64,000 nucleotides of DNA, taken from the NCBI RefSeq assembly GCF_025148635.1, contig NZ_CP102269.1:2976001-3040000 (forward strand), written 5' to 3'. The position numbers and the translations under genes are program-made. The notes beneath the pieces were generated by a model. It searched no databases. It was not told the origin of the DNA and saw only the letters and a program-made list of their open reading frames with translations. How positions within the stretch are numbered: the stretch's first letter is position 1; each line of letters opens with the position of its first letter. Positions 51,131-60,337 of the stretch are shown in pieces. The DNA is from Butyricimonas virosa. GTDB taxonomy: Bacteria; Bacteroidota; Bacteroidia; Bacteroidales; Marinifilaceae.

Positions 51131-51463
51131 ATGGCAAAAGTGATTGAAAACCTGAAAGGTATAAACGCCTACCCGATACCGCTCCGAACACTTGTTGAGA
51201 CAGCGGACAAACGGGGGCTTAACCTTGACACGGAAGCGACAGAAGAGGTTCTGAAAGGGAAAAACTACAACCTCGCCAAAGCAGACTTGCTTCTGTGGCT
51301 GTCTTTCGCTCCTGACGTGTCTCAGGGCGGTCAGAACTACTCTTTCACGGACGAACAGAGAACGCAACTCCGCAATCATGCTAAAGCCTTGTACAAAGAC
51401 TTTGACGATGACAGCGGCAGCGCAAACAAACCCATTTACGGATATAAAGGCTCTCGGCTATGA
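51131..51463 (+). CDS. Head-tail connector protein
   Basis: 110 residues, mostly helical (AYPIPLRTLVETADKRGLNL, RTQLRNHAKALYKDFDDD). Fits a short head-completion (gp6-like) protein by size and place after the capsid. The stop overlaps the next start (ATGA). Confidence 0.55.
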   Translation: MAKVIENLKGINAYPIPLRTLVETADKRGLNLDTEATEEVLKGKNYNLAKADLLLWLSFAPDVSQGGQNYSFTDEQRTQLRNHAKALYKDFDDDSGSANKPIYGYKGSRL

Positions 51464-51783
51464 TTATTCAAAACGGAACAATCGAATTCAAGACAAAGAC
51501 AGCGAACGGGATTGACCCTGAAACGGGCTATCCCATCAAACCGTCTTCCGTGGCGTGGGGCGAGCTTATCCCTTGTCAGTTCAAGGCGAAGAAGTTCAAC
51601 CAACTCGGAATTATCAAGGGGGGACATTTTACTGTGGCTTCCTATGAAATTCTGATTGAAGAACAACCCGTTCCCTCGGAACAGCTACGCTTGAAAGACC
51701 TGTCAGGGAAAGAGATTGGCACGTTTTCAATAATTCAAGCTGAACCGCTTGAAGCCGTGTGCGAAGTAAGAATTTTGGTCTAA
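51460..51783 (+). CDS. Head-tail joining protein
   Basis: 107 residues, beta-rich: IIQNGTIEFKTKTANGIDPE, GELIPCQFKAKKFNQLG, FTVASYEILIEEQPVPSEQL. Typical of small neck/stopper proteins. The following 109-base gap has no gene but repeats GCAAAAAATAACT (51871-51883), also found before terL. Confidence 0.5.
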   Translation: MIIQNGTIEFKTKTANGIDPETGYPIKPSSVAWGELIPCQFKAKKFNQLGIIKGGHFTVASYEILIEEQPVPSEQLRLKDLSGKEIGTFSIIQAEPLEAVCEVRILV

Positions 51784-51892
51784 AGCGATTTGCGGCTGTA
51801 TGTCGGCTTTGCTTTTTCAACCCGGTCAAACATACCAATAAGAAAAGTAAACGCCACATGCGCCGATTTCGCAAAAAATAACTGAGAGGAAT

Positions 51893-52333
51893 ATGCCTAT
51901 CACACAACTAACACCGATGTCGGAGATTGACAGATATACAGAACAGCAGCTTGAAAGGCTGAAACAAGTTCTTATCCGAAACCTGATGTATATCGGGGAG
52001 GCAGTCTTGAACCGGGCACGTTCAACCAATTCTTACAAAGACCGCACGGGCAACCTGAGAAGTTCAATCGGTTATGTTATCACGGTTGACGGGCGAATAA
52101 TCCATTCTTCCAGCTTCCAAACCGTGAAACAAGGCAAGGACGGTTCTTCAAAGGGGGCGGCGTATGTGAAAAGCCTCGCAAGAAAATTCCCGCAGGGTAT
52201 TTGCCTTATTGTCGTGGCTGGTATGAACTACGCTTCTTATGTGTCCGCAAAGGGGCTTGACGTTCTCGACAGTTCAGAACTTCTTGCCGAACGTCTTGTA
52301 CCGCAAATGTTGAAACAACTCGGATTTCATTAA
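51893..52333 (+). CDS. HK97 gp10-like neck/tail completion protein
   Basis: 146 residues. RYTEQQLERLKQVLIRNLMY then RTGNLRSSIGYVITVDGR and a late AGMNYASYVSAKGLDVLDSS: the pattern of HK97-gp10-like proteins (RTGxLRxS ... YAxyVE). It helps join tail to head. Confidence 0.75.
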   Translation: MPITQLTPMSEIDRYTEQQLERLKQVLIRNLMYIGEAVLNRARSTNSYKDRTGNLRSSIGYVITVDGRIIHSSSFQTVKQGKDGSSKGAAYVKSLARKFPQGICLIVVAGMNYASYVSAKGLDVLDSSELLAERLVPQMLKQLGFH

Positions 52334-52344
52334 ACAGAACTTAT

Positions 52345-52803
52345 ATGGCTAAGACTTCAAAACAAATTCAAGGGGACGTGTACCGTCTGCTGAAAAACAG
52401 TACCCTTTCCTCGATGATTTCAGGGGACGTTTACAGAGGGGACGGTAAGACCAGCAATCGCCCGAGAGACAGCCGCAAGGAGGATGCCGTTGTGATATTC
52501 ACATCGGGTCTTTCGGGTGACATTCAAACGGGCGTTGTAACCGTGAATATCTATGTACCCGATACTGACTTGTACGGAAACGGGGTTCTCGTTGAAGACG
52601 GTCAGCGGACGGAAGAAATAGAGCGTCTCGCCAATGATTGGGTCAACAGCCTGACCGCCGATAAGTCCTGTTATAAATTCAGGCTTCAACAAACCATTTA
52701 CACGGAGGCTGAACCTGACATCAATCAGCATTTCATCGTTGTGAAACTTCATTACGAGTTCTTCGGCAGCGATGATGCGCCTCTGAATATCAAATCAATG
52801 TAG
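52345..52803 (+). CDS. Tail terminator/completion protein
   Basis: 152 residues, alpha-beta: QGDVYRLLKNSTLSSMISGD, VVTVNIYVPDTDLYGNG, then FIVVKLHYEFFGSDD. Place between the gp10-like and tail-tube genes indicates a tail terminator. Confidence 0.6.
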   Translation: MAKTSKQIQGDVYRLLKNSTLSSMISGDVYRGDGKTSNRPRDSRKEDAVVIFTSGLSGDIQTGVVTVNIYVPDTDLYGNGVLVEDGQRTEEIERLANDWVNSLTADKSCYKFRLQQTIYTEAEPDINQHFIVVKLHYEFFGSDDAPLNIKSM

Positions 52804-52824
52804 AACATTTAAAACGAATAAGTT

Positions 52825-53283
52825 ATGTCAGTATTATCATGGGGTAAATGCAAAATTGAAACCACCCCCTCAATAGACGGGGCTCCCGGAGCGAGCGCAT
52901 CATGGACGGTACTTCCTACGCCAAAGGAAGATACCACAAAAGTAACCCCGACTGCGGGAACTGAGAAGACCGCCACGGAAGAGGGCGGCGAGCTTGTCGA
53001 TGTACGATACGGAAAGAATTCCTACACGCTTGAATTTGACTTGTTTGTCAAGAAAGGCGAAGAACGTCCTTTTGAAGACAATGACGGATTGATTTCAGGC
53101 GAGCACGCTTTCCGAATCACGCCCGAAGATGAAGAATGCGAGGGCTCGTTAATTGACCGTTCCGTGGTTCGTTGCGATGAGAGCTACTCAACCGCAGATG
53201 GAAAGATGCTTCATTATGTCGCACGCTGTCTGAAACCAAAAACGGGGAAGATAGTCAAGCCCTATACAAAACCAAAAGGCTAA
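52825..53283 (+). CDS. Major tail tube protein
   Basis: 152 residues, beta-rich with KIETTPSIDGAPGASASWTV and KNSYTLEFDLFVKKGEERPF. Location upstream of the chaperone pair and tape measure gene marks it as tail tube. It has no invasion-type Ig extension. The stop lies in a small hairpin (CCAAAAGGC/GCCTTTGG) that runs into the tRNA-like element. Confidence 0.65.
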   Translation: MSVLSWGKCKIETTPSIDGAPGASASWTVLPTPKEDTTKVTPTAGTEKTATEEGGELVDVRYGKNSYTLEFDLFVKKGEERPFEDNDGLISGEHAFRITPEDEECEGSLIDRSVVRCDESYSTADGKMLHYVARCLKPKTGKIVKPYTKPKG

Positions 53284-53291
53284 AAGCCTTT

Positions 53292-53375
53292 GGCGGGATT
53301 GATACACTGGTTTATCCACCGTGAAGCCTGAACGCATTTCCCGGTTGCATGTCGGTTCGATTCCGACTCCCGCCC
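53292..53375 (+). ncRNA. tRNA-like element with an overlong anticodon arm
   Basis: Acceptor stem GGCGGGA/TCCCGCC (7 perfect pairs), 2-base linker, D-arm GATA-CACTGGTT-TATC with GG in the loop, T-arm GTCGG-TTCGATT-CCGAC and a 5-base variable loop are all canonical. The anticodon arm spans 28 bases rather than 17: ACCG/CGGT then GAA/TTC around loop GCCTGAACGCAT. No standard anticodon loop can be drawn and no CCA is encoded. It may be a tRNA mimic, a decayed tRNA or an attachment or decoy element. It lies just after the tail-tube stop. Confidence 0.55.
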
Positions 53376-53404
53376 CTGATTAGAAACTTAAAAAATATCA
53401 GATT

Positions 53405-53923
53405 ATGAATGAAAAGACAATAGAACAGATGGTTGCGGAAACCGTCCTTGAAAAGCCTTTGGATGTCAAGGTCGGCGAAAAGACATATCAGGTCGCCCAC
53501 GCAAGTACGGCGACACTTATTCTTGTTTCAGAGGCTATCTCGCAACTTCCCCATATTGTGCTTGACGCCGAAAAGGTCGTTGAAGAAACCTTGTCCGTGG
53601 CGAAAGACTGCCGTATTCTCGGCGACATAGCGGCTATTCTCATTCTTGGTGCAAAGAACATCATTGAGAAGAAGAAAGTTCAGCAAATCAAAGAAAAACG
53701 GTATCTGTGCGGACTTATTCGCCGACAGCACATGGTTGAGGTTGAAATTACCATCGACAGAAAAGCGGAACTCGCAAAAGAACTTCTTGAAGATGTCGAG
53801 CCGAAAGCCCTGAACCTGATTGTGAGCCAAATTCTATCAAAAATGCAGATTGCCGATTTTTTCGGGCTTACCACTTTCCTGACAGAACTCAATCTTCTTC
53901 ATCCGAGGAAAGTGGAGAATTGA
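53405..53923 (+). CDS. Tail assembly chaperone (first ORF)
   Basis: 172 residues, helical, lying between tail tube and tape measure genes, where tail assembly chaperones are encoded. LDVKVGEKTYQVAHASTATL and VEPKALNLIVSQILSKMQIA. The stop overlaps the TTG start of the next ORF (TTGA), and that ORF lies in the -1 frame, as in lambda G/T, but no clear slippery heptamer is visible. Confidence 0.6.
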   Translation: MNEKTIEQMVAETVLEKPLDVKVGEKTYQVAHASTATLILVSEAISQLPHIVLDAEKVVEETLSVAKDCRILGDIAAILILGAKNIIEKKKVQQIKEKRYLCGLIRRQHMVEVEITIDRKAELAKELLEDVEPKALNLIVSQILSKMQIADFFGLTTFLTELNLLHPRKVEN

Positions 53924-54150
53924 ACGACAGCATTTGGGCGGTCATAGGCGGTTTTGCGAAAGGGTATAATCTGACTTTCGACTACGTTCTGCACAATATC
54001 AGCTATACCAACATGATAATGTACGGGGCAATTCTCCCGACATACAATAAGAAAAATGACGGGAAAAAGGGTGAAGAACAAAAGGTCATCAAGGCTGATG
54101 ACCCGAGAAACAAAGAAGAAGTAAGAAAATTTTTTGAAACCTGCGATTAA
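53920..54150 (+). CDS. Tail assembly chaperone (second ORF)
   Basis: 76 residues starting at TTG: NDSIWAVIGGFAKGYNLTFD, YVLHNISYTNMIMYGAILPT. It lies directly before the tape measure gene and probably is coupled to the preceding ORF by TTGA overlap. Possibly only made as part of a frameshift fusion. Confidence 0.55.
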   Translation: MNDSIWAVIGGFAKGYNLTFDYVLHNISYTNMIMYGAILPTYNKKNDGKKGEEQKVIKADDPRNKEEVRKFFETCD

Positions 54151-54162
54151 ATAATTGGCATA

Positions 54163-57100
54163 ATGAATAATGACGGTGGAAGATTAAATTACGGTGTCGG
54201 TCTTGATAACTCACAGTTAAGAGTTGGAGCGTCCGAGTCACGCCGCTTGCTTCAAGGTATCGGGCAAACGGCTATTGATGAAGGTGCGAGAATTGACGAT
54301 TCGTTCAAGAAAATCGGAAAGACCGTTGCGGGCGTGTTTGCCGTATCTCAGATAAAAGATTTCATCACGCACGTAGCGACAGTACGAGGCGAGTTTCAAC
54401 AGCTTGAAATCGCTTTCAAAACCATGCTTGGCTCTGCGGGGCAGGCTGACGCTTTAATGTCCCAACTTATCAAGACAGCCGCCATAACCCCGTTCGGCAT
54501 GAAAGACATTGGTCAGGCGGCGAAACAGCTTCTTGCCTATGGCGTTGCGGCGAATGACGTTAACGATACACTGATTCGCCTTGGGGACATCGCCGCCGGG
54601 CTTTCAATCCCTATCAATGACCTTGCCTATCTGTACGGAACGACAATGGTTCAGGGACGCTTGTACACACAAGACCTGAACCAATTCTTGGGGCGTGGTA
54701 TTCCTCTTATGGAAGAACTCGCCAAACAGTTCGGCGTAGCTGAAAATCAAGTCAAACAACTTGTTGAAGACGGAAAGGTCGGCTTTCCCGAGGTTCAAAA
54801 AGCCATTGAGAACCTGACGAACGAGGGCAGCAAGTTCGGCGGTCTTATGGAAGCTCAGTCAAAGACTATCACGGGTCAGATTTCAAACATTGAGGACGCA
54901 ATCGACACAATGTTCAATGCCATAGGTCAGTCACAGGAGGGGGTAATAAACACCTCTCTTGGTCTTGTCTCAACCCTGATTGAGAACTGGGAAACAGTCG
55001 GTAACATCCTTTTGACAATCATCGCTACATACGGGGCATATAAAGCCGCCGTTATCGCTGTCGCAGCCGCACATAAATTGATGAACATTTGGGGAACTGT
55101 TAGTGCTTTTCTGTCTCTAACAACCTCTATACGTTCAGCCAAAGACGCTATGTTGCTTTTCAACATGGCTGTAAAAGCAAATCCGCTTGGTTTGGTTCTG
55201 TCTGTTCTTGCAGCCGCCGTGACAGCTTTCCTTGCTTTCAGAAAATCAACGGACGAAGCCGCTGACGCTCTGAAAAAGGAACGTGAGGAAGCCGAAGCGT
55301 TCAACAAACAGGTTAGCGAATCAGCGGGCAAAGCCATTTCAACGTATAAACGTCTTCAAGACGAATACAAGAAATGCAAGTCAGCCCATGAAAAGCGTGA
55401 ATGGATAAAAGAAAGTCAGGCTAAGTTCAAGGATTTAGGAATTGCCGTAAACAGCGTCAATGACGCTGAAAACATCTTCGTCAAGAACACTTCTTTGATG
55501 ATGAAAGCCTTTCAGAAACGTGCGGAAGCAGCCGCATGGCAATCCCGTCTTGATGAAGCCTATGCGAAAAGGGTTGAACGCCAAATGGCTCTTGAAGAGC
55601 AAATGGATAAAATTCAGCCGGGGAGCAAAGTGCCGGGATATTCTCACACGACACAAGGAGGCTACGAATATGTTGACCGTAGCGGGGAATGGGTTTACAC
55701 GGAAGCGGGTGCGAAGAAAGCCCGTGAAGCGTTCAAACAGACAATCGCCAATGACCCCGTTTTGAACGAGATTGACGCTCGTATAAACAAGTATTCTGAG
55801 AAAATGACCTCTGTTTCATCTGACTTTCAAAAGCTGTTTGAACAGGCGGGTACAACACAGAAGACAACACAGGAGAAGAACGAGGAAAAAAGGCAGGCTA
55901 AGGAACAGCAGAAAATCGCCGATGAAACAGCCCAGCGCACGGCTAAAATCAAGGAGTATTCAACAAAAGTTTCAGAAGCCGTTTCACAGGCTGAAATAGA
56001 TATTCGTCAGGCTCAAATTAATGAACTTGAAGACGGTTATGAAAAGACCGTTGCACAAGTTCAGTTGAACTATGACCGTCTTATCGCTGAGAATGAAAAA
56101 CGGGCGCAAAAAATGATTGAAGACCTGAAAGACAAAAAAGTGCTTGAATGGCTCAATCAGAACCCCAAAGCAACAAAAGAACAAGAACTTGAATACCGTG
56201 CTTCCCTGAACCTGACTACCGCTGACCTTTCTTCCGAGCAGCAAGCGATGTTAAAGTCTTATGCCGAAGTTGCAAGGCAGATTCAAGTCAAAGGTAACAA
56301 ACAAGCCCTTGACGATATGATGAAAGACATTCTGACTTATGAACAGCAACGTCTAAAAATAACAGAGGAATACGAGAAAAAACGTGAAAGCCTCTATGAA
56401 ACAGATAAAGACGGCAACAAGAAGCTCCGTAAGGGTGTCACACAAGGAAACGTGGACGAACTGAACCGTGCTGAACAGGAAGCCTATAAAGGCATAGACG
56501 AACAGTTCGCACAACGTGAAGAAACGTATCAGGCATGGTGCGATGAAATAGCGGAACTAACCCTTAAACAGTTGAAGAATGTATTAGCGGAGGCAGAAAA
56601 GGAACTTGCCGAACTTGAAAAGAACGGCGGGTCTTCTGATAAAATCGCTGTTGCCCGTGCCAAAGTCGCAACAGCCAAAAAGAATGTTGAGAAAGCACAG
56701 GCTAAAAATGATATAAATCCCGGCAAACGCTCAATCAAAGAATGGGAGGACTTGTACAAGACGCTTCAAGAATGTGAACGGGAGTTTGAGAGCATTGGCG
56801 ACACGGTCGGCGGCGTGGCAGGCGAAATCATTTCAACGGCTGGCAGCATCATGACCGCTTCTCTGTCAATGATAAACGGTATTGTTCAGCTTGTGAATAT
56901 GTCTGCCACCGGTATTCAGGGAACAGCGACAGCGGCAGCAACAGCCATTCAAACGGTTGAAAAGGCTTCTGTCATCCTGACTATCATATCGGCTGCCATG
57001 TCAATAGCCATGCAGATTGTGAACCTGTTCAACAATGATGACAAGAAGCAAGAAGAAATTGAAGCCCTGCAGGATAGAATAGACCAACTCCAATGGGAAC

Positions 57101-58164
57101 TTGACAACGCAGATATTGTGCGGTTACAAGAAAATAGCGGAAAAGCGGTTGAACGTGTGAAACGGGCTTTATCTGAGACTTACAAAGAACTCCTGAGAAA
57201 TAAAATCGCTGTCAATGACGTAGCAGGGGCTTGGCGACTTCTGTTCAGCAACGTTTCAAACAACGCAGCACTGCTTCAAAAGACCGCAGAAAAACTCGCC
57301 ACGGCGTATGCAAATATCGCTTACACGGCTGACAAGGCTCTCGGGGGTGAGAAATACAGCAACGCCCAAGAACAGCTTAAAAACCTCGCCCAGCAGCAAC
57401 TTCTTATTCAAGAACAAATCAGGAATGAAGAAGACAAGAAAAAAACAGACCACGGTAAGATTGATGAATGGAACAGAAAAATTGAAGAACTCGGCGCACA
57501 GGCTGTCGCCATCATCAATGACATGGTTGAGGACATCATCGGCGGTTCAAGTTCCGATATTGCCAAAGAACTCGGAGATGCTTTTTTTGAAGCGTTTCAG
57601 GCTGGCGAAGATTACGCCGAGGCATGGGGCGATAAGGTCAAAGACATCGTGGCTGACGTGATGAAAAGAATGTTGGTTTCCAAGTTTCTTGAAGAACCTC
57701 TTGGAGAGATATTCGACAAGTATAAGGCTAAATGGTTCAAGGACGGTCAGTTTGTCGGTCTTGACGCTGTTATCCAATCCATGAGTGGTTTCGCTTCTGA
57801 CTTGAACGCTGTCGGAACAGATTTCGCCAAGATATGGGAAAACCTGCCTGAGAACGTCAAATCAATGTTTGAGGTAACAGCAGACGCAACCCGTGAAGCC
57901 TCTCAGAAAGGAATCGCCACAGCTTCGCAAGAAAGTGTTGATGAATTGAACGGACGTGCGACAGCCATTCAGGGGCACACGTATTCAATCGCTGAGAACA
58001 CGAAAATCATTCTTTCTGTCGTGAACATGATTTTACAGTCAGTATTGAACATTGAGAAACACACCGAAAACATGGCAGGACGCATTGAACGCATTGAAAG
58101 CTCAGTCAAAGAGACAAAAGATACAGTTAACGATTTCGCCTTGAAAGGCATAAAAATGATATAA
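54163..58164 (+). CDS. Tail tape measure protein
   Basis: 1333 residues, the longest gene, right after the chaperones. An N-terminal tape-measure domain (LEIAFKTMLGSAGQADALMS; PFGMKDIGQAAKQLLAYGV; GRGIPLMEELAKQFGV), hydrophobic segments near residues 285-320 and 345-370, a long coiled coil with Glu/Lys/Gln repeats (about 370-860), a hydrophobic stretch near 880-950 and a C-terminal helical part. It sets tail length; 1333 residues suggests a tail of around 200 nm by the usual 1.5 angstrom per residue rule. Confidence 0.92.
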   Translation: MNNDGGRLNYGVGLDNSQLRVGASESRRLLQGIGQTAIDEGARIDDSFKKIGKTVAGVFAVSQIKDFITHVATVRGEFQQLEIAFKTMLGSAGQADALMSQLIKTAAITPFGMKDIGQAAKQLLAYGVAANDVNDTLIRLGDIAAGLSIPINDLAYLYGTTMVQGRLYTQDLNQFLGRGIPLMEELAKQFGVAENQVKQLVEDGKVGFPEVQKAIENLTNEGSKFGGLMEAQSKTITGQISNIEDAIDTMFNAIGQSQEGVINTSLGLVSTLIENWETVGNILLTIIATYGAYKAAVIAVAAAHKLMNIWGTVSAFLSLTTSIRSAKDAMLLFNMAVKANPLGLVLSVLAAAVTAFLAFRKSTDEAADALKKEREEAEAFNKQVSESAGKAISTYKRLQDEYKKCKSAHEKREWIKESQAKFKDLGIAVNSVNDAENIFVKNTSLMMKAFQKRAEAAAWQSRLDEAYAKRVERQMALEEQMDKIQPGSKVPGYSHTTQGGYEYVDRSGEWVYTEAGAKKAREAFKQTIANDPVLNEIDARINKYSEKMTSVSSDFQKLFEQAGTTQKTTQEKNEEKRQAKEQQKIADETAQRTAKIKEYSTKVSEAVSQAEIDIRQAQINELEDGYEKTVAQVQLNYDRLIAENEKRAQKMIEDLKDKKVLEWLNQNPKATKEQELEYRASLNLTTADLSSEQQAMLKSYAEVARQIQVKGNKQALDDMMKDILTYEQQRLKITEEYEKKRESLYETDKDGNKKLRKGVTQGNVDELNRAEQEAYKGIDEQFAQREETYQAWCDEIAELTLKQLKNVLAEAEKELAELEKNGGSSDKIAVARAKVATAKKNVEKAQAKNDINPGKRSIKEWEDLYKTLQECEREFESIGDTVGGVAGEIISTAGSIMTASLSMINGIVQLVNMSATGIQGTATAAATAIQTVEKASVILTIISAAMSIAMQIVNLFNNDDKKQEEIEALQDRIDQLQWELDNADIVRLQENSGKAVERVKRALSETYKELLRNKIAVNDVAGAWRLLFSNVSNNAALLQKTAEKLATAYANIAYTADKALGGEKYSNAQEQLKNLAQQQLLIQEQIRNEEDKKKTDHGKIDEWNRKIEELGAQAVAIINDMVEDIIGGSSSDIAKELGDAFFEAFQAGEDYAEAWGDKVKDIVADVMKRMLVSKFLEEPLGEIFDKYKAKWFKDGQFVGLDAVIQSMSGFASDLNAVGTDFAKIWENLPENVKSMFEVTADATREASQKGIATASQESVDELNGRATAIQGHTYSIAENTKIILSVVNMILQSVLNIEKHTENMAGRIERIESSVKETKDTVNDFALKGIKMI

Positions 58165-58166
58165 GT

Positions 58167-58652
58167 ATGGAAGACATTATTAGACAAGTTTACGCCCAAT
58201 GGAGGGTTGCCAAAGAGCAAGCCCGGCAGGAGTGCGATAGCCGTTCCCTGCCAAATATGGCAGAGAAATACCGTATGTGTGATATGTTCAAAGGCACGGA
58301 AGATTTACAGAGCCTTATACGGCTGTTCACAAGCCCACAAGGTATGGAGTTCTGTATCAAACACCGTTTCCCGAATATAGCGACTTTCAGGCTGTTCAAG
58401 CCGTTCAACCCCGAAAAGTACGGCGTTTACATTGATGCGGGTATAATCACGCTGAGAAACCCGGAAAAAGCGGTTCTTATTGGGCATACAAGCGCAACGA
58501 TAAACTGTGACACGCTTGAACGCCATGAAATTTTTCTTCTTCACGGGGCTAAAGCGTTCATCAACGCCTCGGGCTGGGCGGTTGTTTCCGTCAAGGGGGC
58601 AACGGGTTGCCAACAAATTCGTAACGTGTCAGGAAATGCGGTAATATTATGA
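58167..58652 (+). CDS. Distal tail-associated protein, unknown
   Basis: 161 residues. Acidic/helical start (RQVYAQWRVAKEQARQECDS), then RLFKPFNPEKYGVYIDAGII and a beta-rich end (HGAKAFINASGWAVVSVKGA). Between tape measure and distal tail genes. The stop overlaps the next ATG (ATGATG). Function unknown. Confidence 0.55.
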   Translation: MEDIIRQVYAQWRVAKEQARQECDSRSLPNMAEKYRMCDMFKGTEDLQSLIRLFTSPQGMEFCIKHRFPNIATFRLFKPFNPEKYGVYIDAGIITLRNPEKAVLIGHTSATINCDTLERHEIFLLHGAKAFINASGWAVVSVKGATGCQQIRNVSGNAVIL

Positions 58653-59575
58653 TGTCAGGACGATTTTACATAGACGGTAAGGATGCGTTCACAGAGTACG
58701 GCATCTATGTTCAGGAGGGGGGCTACAACGAACTTGTGGCGTTCCCGCCTCTGAAAGCGGTCACAAGCAACGACTGGCAGGAAGAAGACGGCATAGAACC
58801 TGACTTGTCAGAACCTACCTTGAACACGAAGGAATTTTCCTTAAAAATTGTTCTCTCAGGCATGGATTACCGTTGGGGAGGCTTCATAGAACGATTGTCA
58901 GACAAAGCCTATCATACGTTTGATTTCAGGGAGATAGGACGTACTTACCGTCTTCGTCTTGTGTCAAACCCTAACACGGATTTGGCAACGCATCTCGGTT
59001 TCATCACGATAAAGCTTGCCGATGATTTCCCTTTGGACGGGTACACCTACAAAGAACCTGAAAGCACTGTTCCCGGTTCTGATTATTATGAACTTGACGG
59101 GAAGCCGTTCTCAGTTTATGGGGTTCATGTGTTGGAGGGAACGCTTAATGAAATAGAGAAATCGCCGAATGTCAAGACCAGCCTCCTGCGCAATATCAAC
59201 AAATTGAACGGGGCTTTGTATGACGGGGAAAAAGTGACCTATAAGGCAAAGGACGTAAAGATAAACTGCCTTATGAAAGCCGCCTCACTGACTGAACTGT
59301 GGCGCAACTATAACGCTCTGTTGTATGACCTTGTGCGTCCTGAACAACGGCTGTTATACTCTGATGAAACGGGATATGAATACCCCTGCCATTATAAAAG
59401 CTGTTCCGTGTCCGAGTTTTACGCCTCTGATAAAATATGGCTCAAATTTACCGTTACCGTATGCTTCATTTCATTCAGGCTTGAAGACGATGAATTTGTG
59501 CTTGCCACGGAAACACGGGATTTGGTTGTGACAGAAGACGGGGAGTTTGCGATTGACTTACGAAAAAGAATATGA
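58649..59575 (+). CDS. Distal tail protein (Dit-like)
   Basis: 308 residues: FYIDGKDAFTEYGIYVQEGG, AFPPLKAVTSNDWQEEDGIE, then FRLEDDEFVLATETRDLVV. The split beta structure and place after the tape measure suit a distal tail/baseplate hub. It contains two similar halves (IDGKDAFTEYGIYVQEG and LDGKPFSVYGVHVLEG), an internal duplication. Confidence 0.65.
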   Translation: MMSGRFYIDGKDAFTEYGIYVQEGGYNELVAFPPLKAVTSNDWQEEDGIEPDLSEPTLNTKEFSLKIVLSGMDYRWGGFIERLSDKAYHTFDFREIGRTYRLRLVSNPNTDLATHLGFITIKLADDFPLDGYTYKEPESTVPGSDYYELDGKPFSVYGVHVLEGTLNEIEKSPNVKTSLLRNINKLNGALYDGEKVTYKAKDVKINCLMKAASLTELWRNYNALLYDLVRPEQRLLYSDETGYEYPCHYKSCSVSEFYASDKIWLKFTVTVCFISFRLEDDEFVLATETRDLVVTEDGEFAIDLRKRI

Positions 59576-59579
59576 CATT

Positions 59580-60320
59580 ATGGGATTGAAAAGAATTAAA
59601 ATCAGCGAATTAACCCTTTCCGACAATCTGAAAGGATTATACACAATCGGCGTTAAGCTGATAAACGGGGTTCAAACGAGCGTCAAGGTCAGTCTGGAAC
59701 ACATTCAGACCGCCTATGAAAATGCTGTAGCCGCAACGAAAAAAGCTGAGACAGCCGCCAATAGTGCGAACACCGCAGCGGGTTCAGCCAACAGTGCCGC
59801 TTCCTCTGCAAACAATGCGGCTACGAAAGCAAACACGGCGGCGGGAAACGCTGACAAGGCAACCGCAGCAGCAAATACCGCCACAACCAACGCAAACAAT
59901 GCGGCAACAAAGGCAAATACCGCCGCTTCCAATGCGGACAAAGCCCGTGAAGATTTAGAAGAGATAAAGGAAGCCGCCGTGACCGCCACCAACTCAGCCA
60001 ACAGTGCCGCTTCCTCTGCAAACAGTGCGGCTACGAAAGCAAACACGGCGGCGGGAAACGCTGACACGCAAGCTGACCGGGCAAAGGAACAGGCTGACAA
60101 CCCGCCCAAAATGGGAGACAATGGAAATTGGTGGAAATGGGATGAAGCTCAGAAAAAGTATGTCGATACAGGTGTGCTCGCAAAAGGCGGCGTGCTGTAC
60201 CCGACATTCAGCATAGACGATGATGACATGATTCTATACATGGAATTTGAAGATGAAGTAAGCGACAAACTTATCAAGTTTGATGAACAGACGGGAGAAC
60301 TTTATTTGAATGTTGGATAA
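59580..60320 (+). CDS. Tail fibre protein with Ala/Asn-rich coiled-coil repeats
   Basis: 246 residues from the ATG at 59580 (MGLKRIKISELTLSDNL). Residues about 45-165 are heptad-like repeats of A, N, S, T, K (ANSANTAAGSANSAASSANN), expected to form a trimeric shaft. The C-terminus (GNWWKWDEAQKKYVDTG, TFSIDDDDMILYMEFED) is a beta domain. Two 73-base DNA copies in the gene show recent internal duplication. Confidence 0.75.
   Translation: MGLKRIKISELTLSDNLKGLYTIGVKLINGVQTSVKVSLEHIQTAYENAVAATKKAETAANSANTAAGSANSAASSANNAATKANTAAGNADKATAAANTATTNANNAATKANTAASNADKAREDLEEIKEAAVTATNSANSAASSANSAATKANTAAGNADTQADRAKEQADNPPKMGDNGNWWKWDEAQKKYVDTGVLAKGGVLYPTFSIDDDDMILYMEFEDEVSDKLIKFDEQTGELYLNVG
59784..60066 (+). 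repeat. Two 73-base direct copies in the fibre gene
   Basis: 59784-59856 and 59994-60066 are identical except for one base (A to G in AACAATGCGG/AACAGTGCGG). They encode the AANSAASSANN-type repeats. Recombination between them would change shaft length. Confidence 0.8.
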
Positions 60321-60337
60321 CTTAAAGTTACACGAAT

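Noticed and set aside
53320..53346. Standard tRNA with a long variable arm (class II)
   Set aside because: No 5-bp anticodon stem with a 7-base loop can be drawn at any offset; the extra bases lie in the anticodon arm, not the variable loop.
59714..60121. Ala/Val-rich minus-strand frame opposite the tail fibre gene
   Set aside because: Shadow of the repetitive fibre coding sequence; no start signals and wrong strand for the operon.
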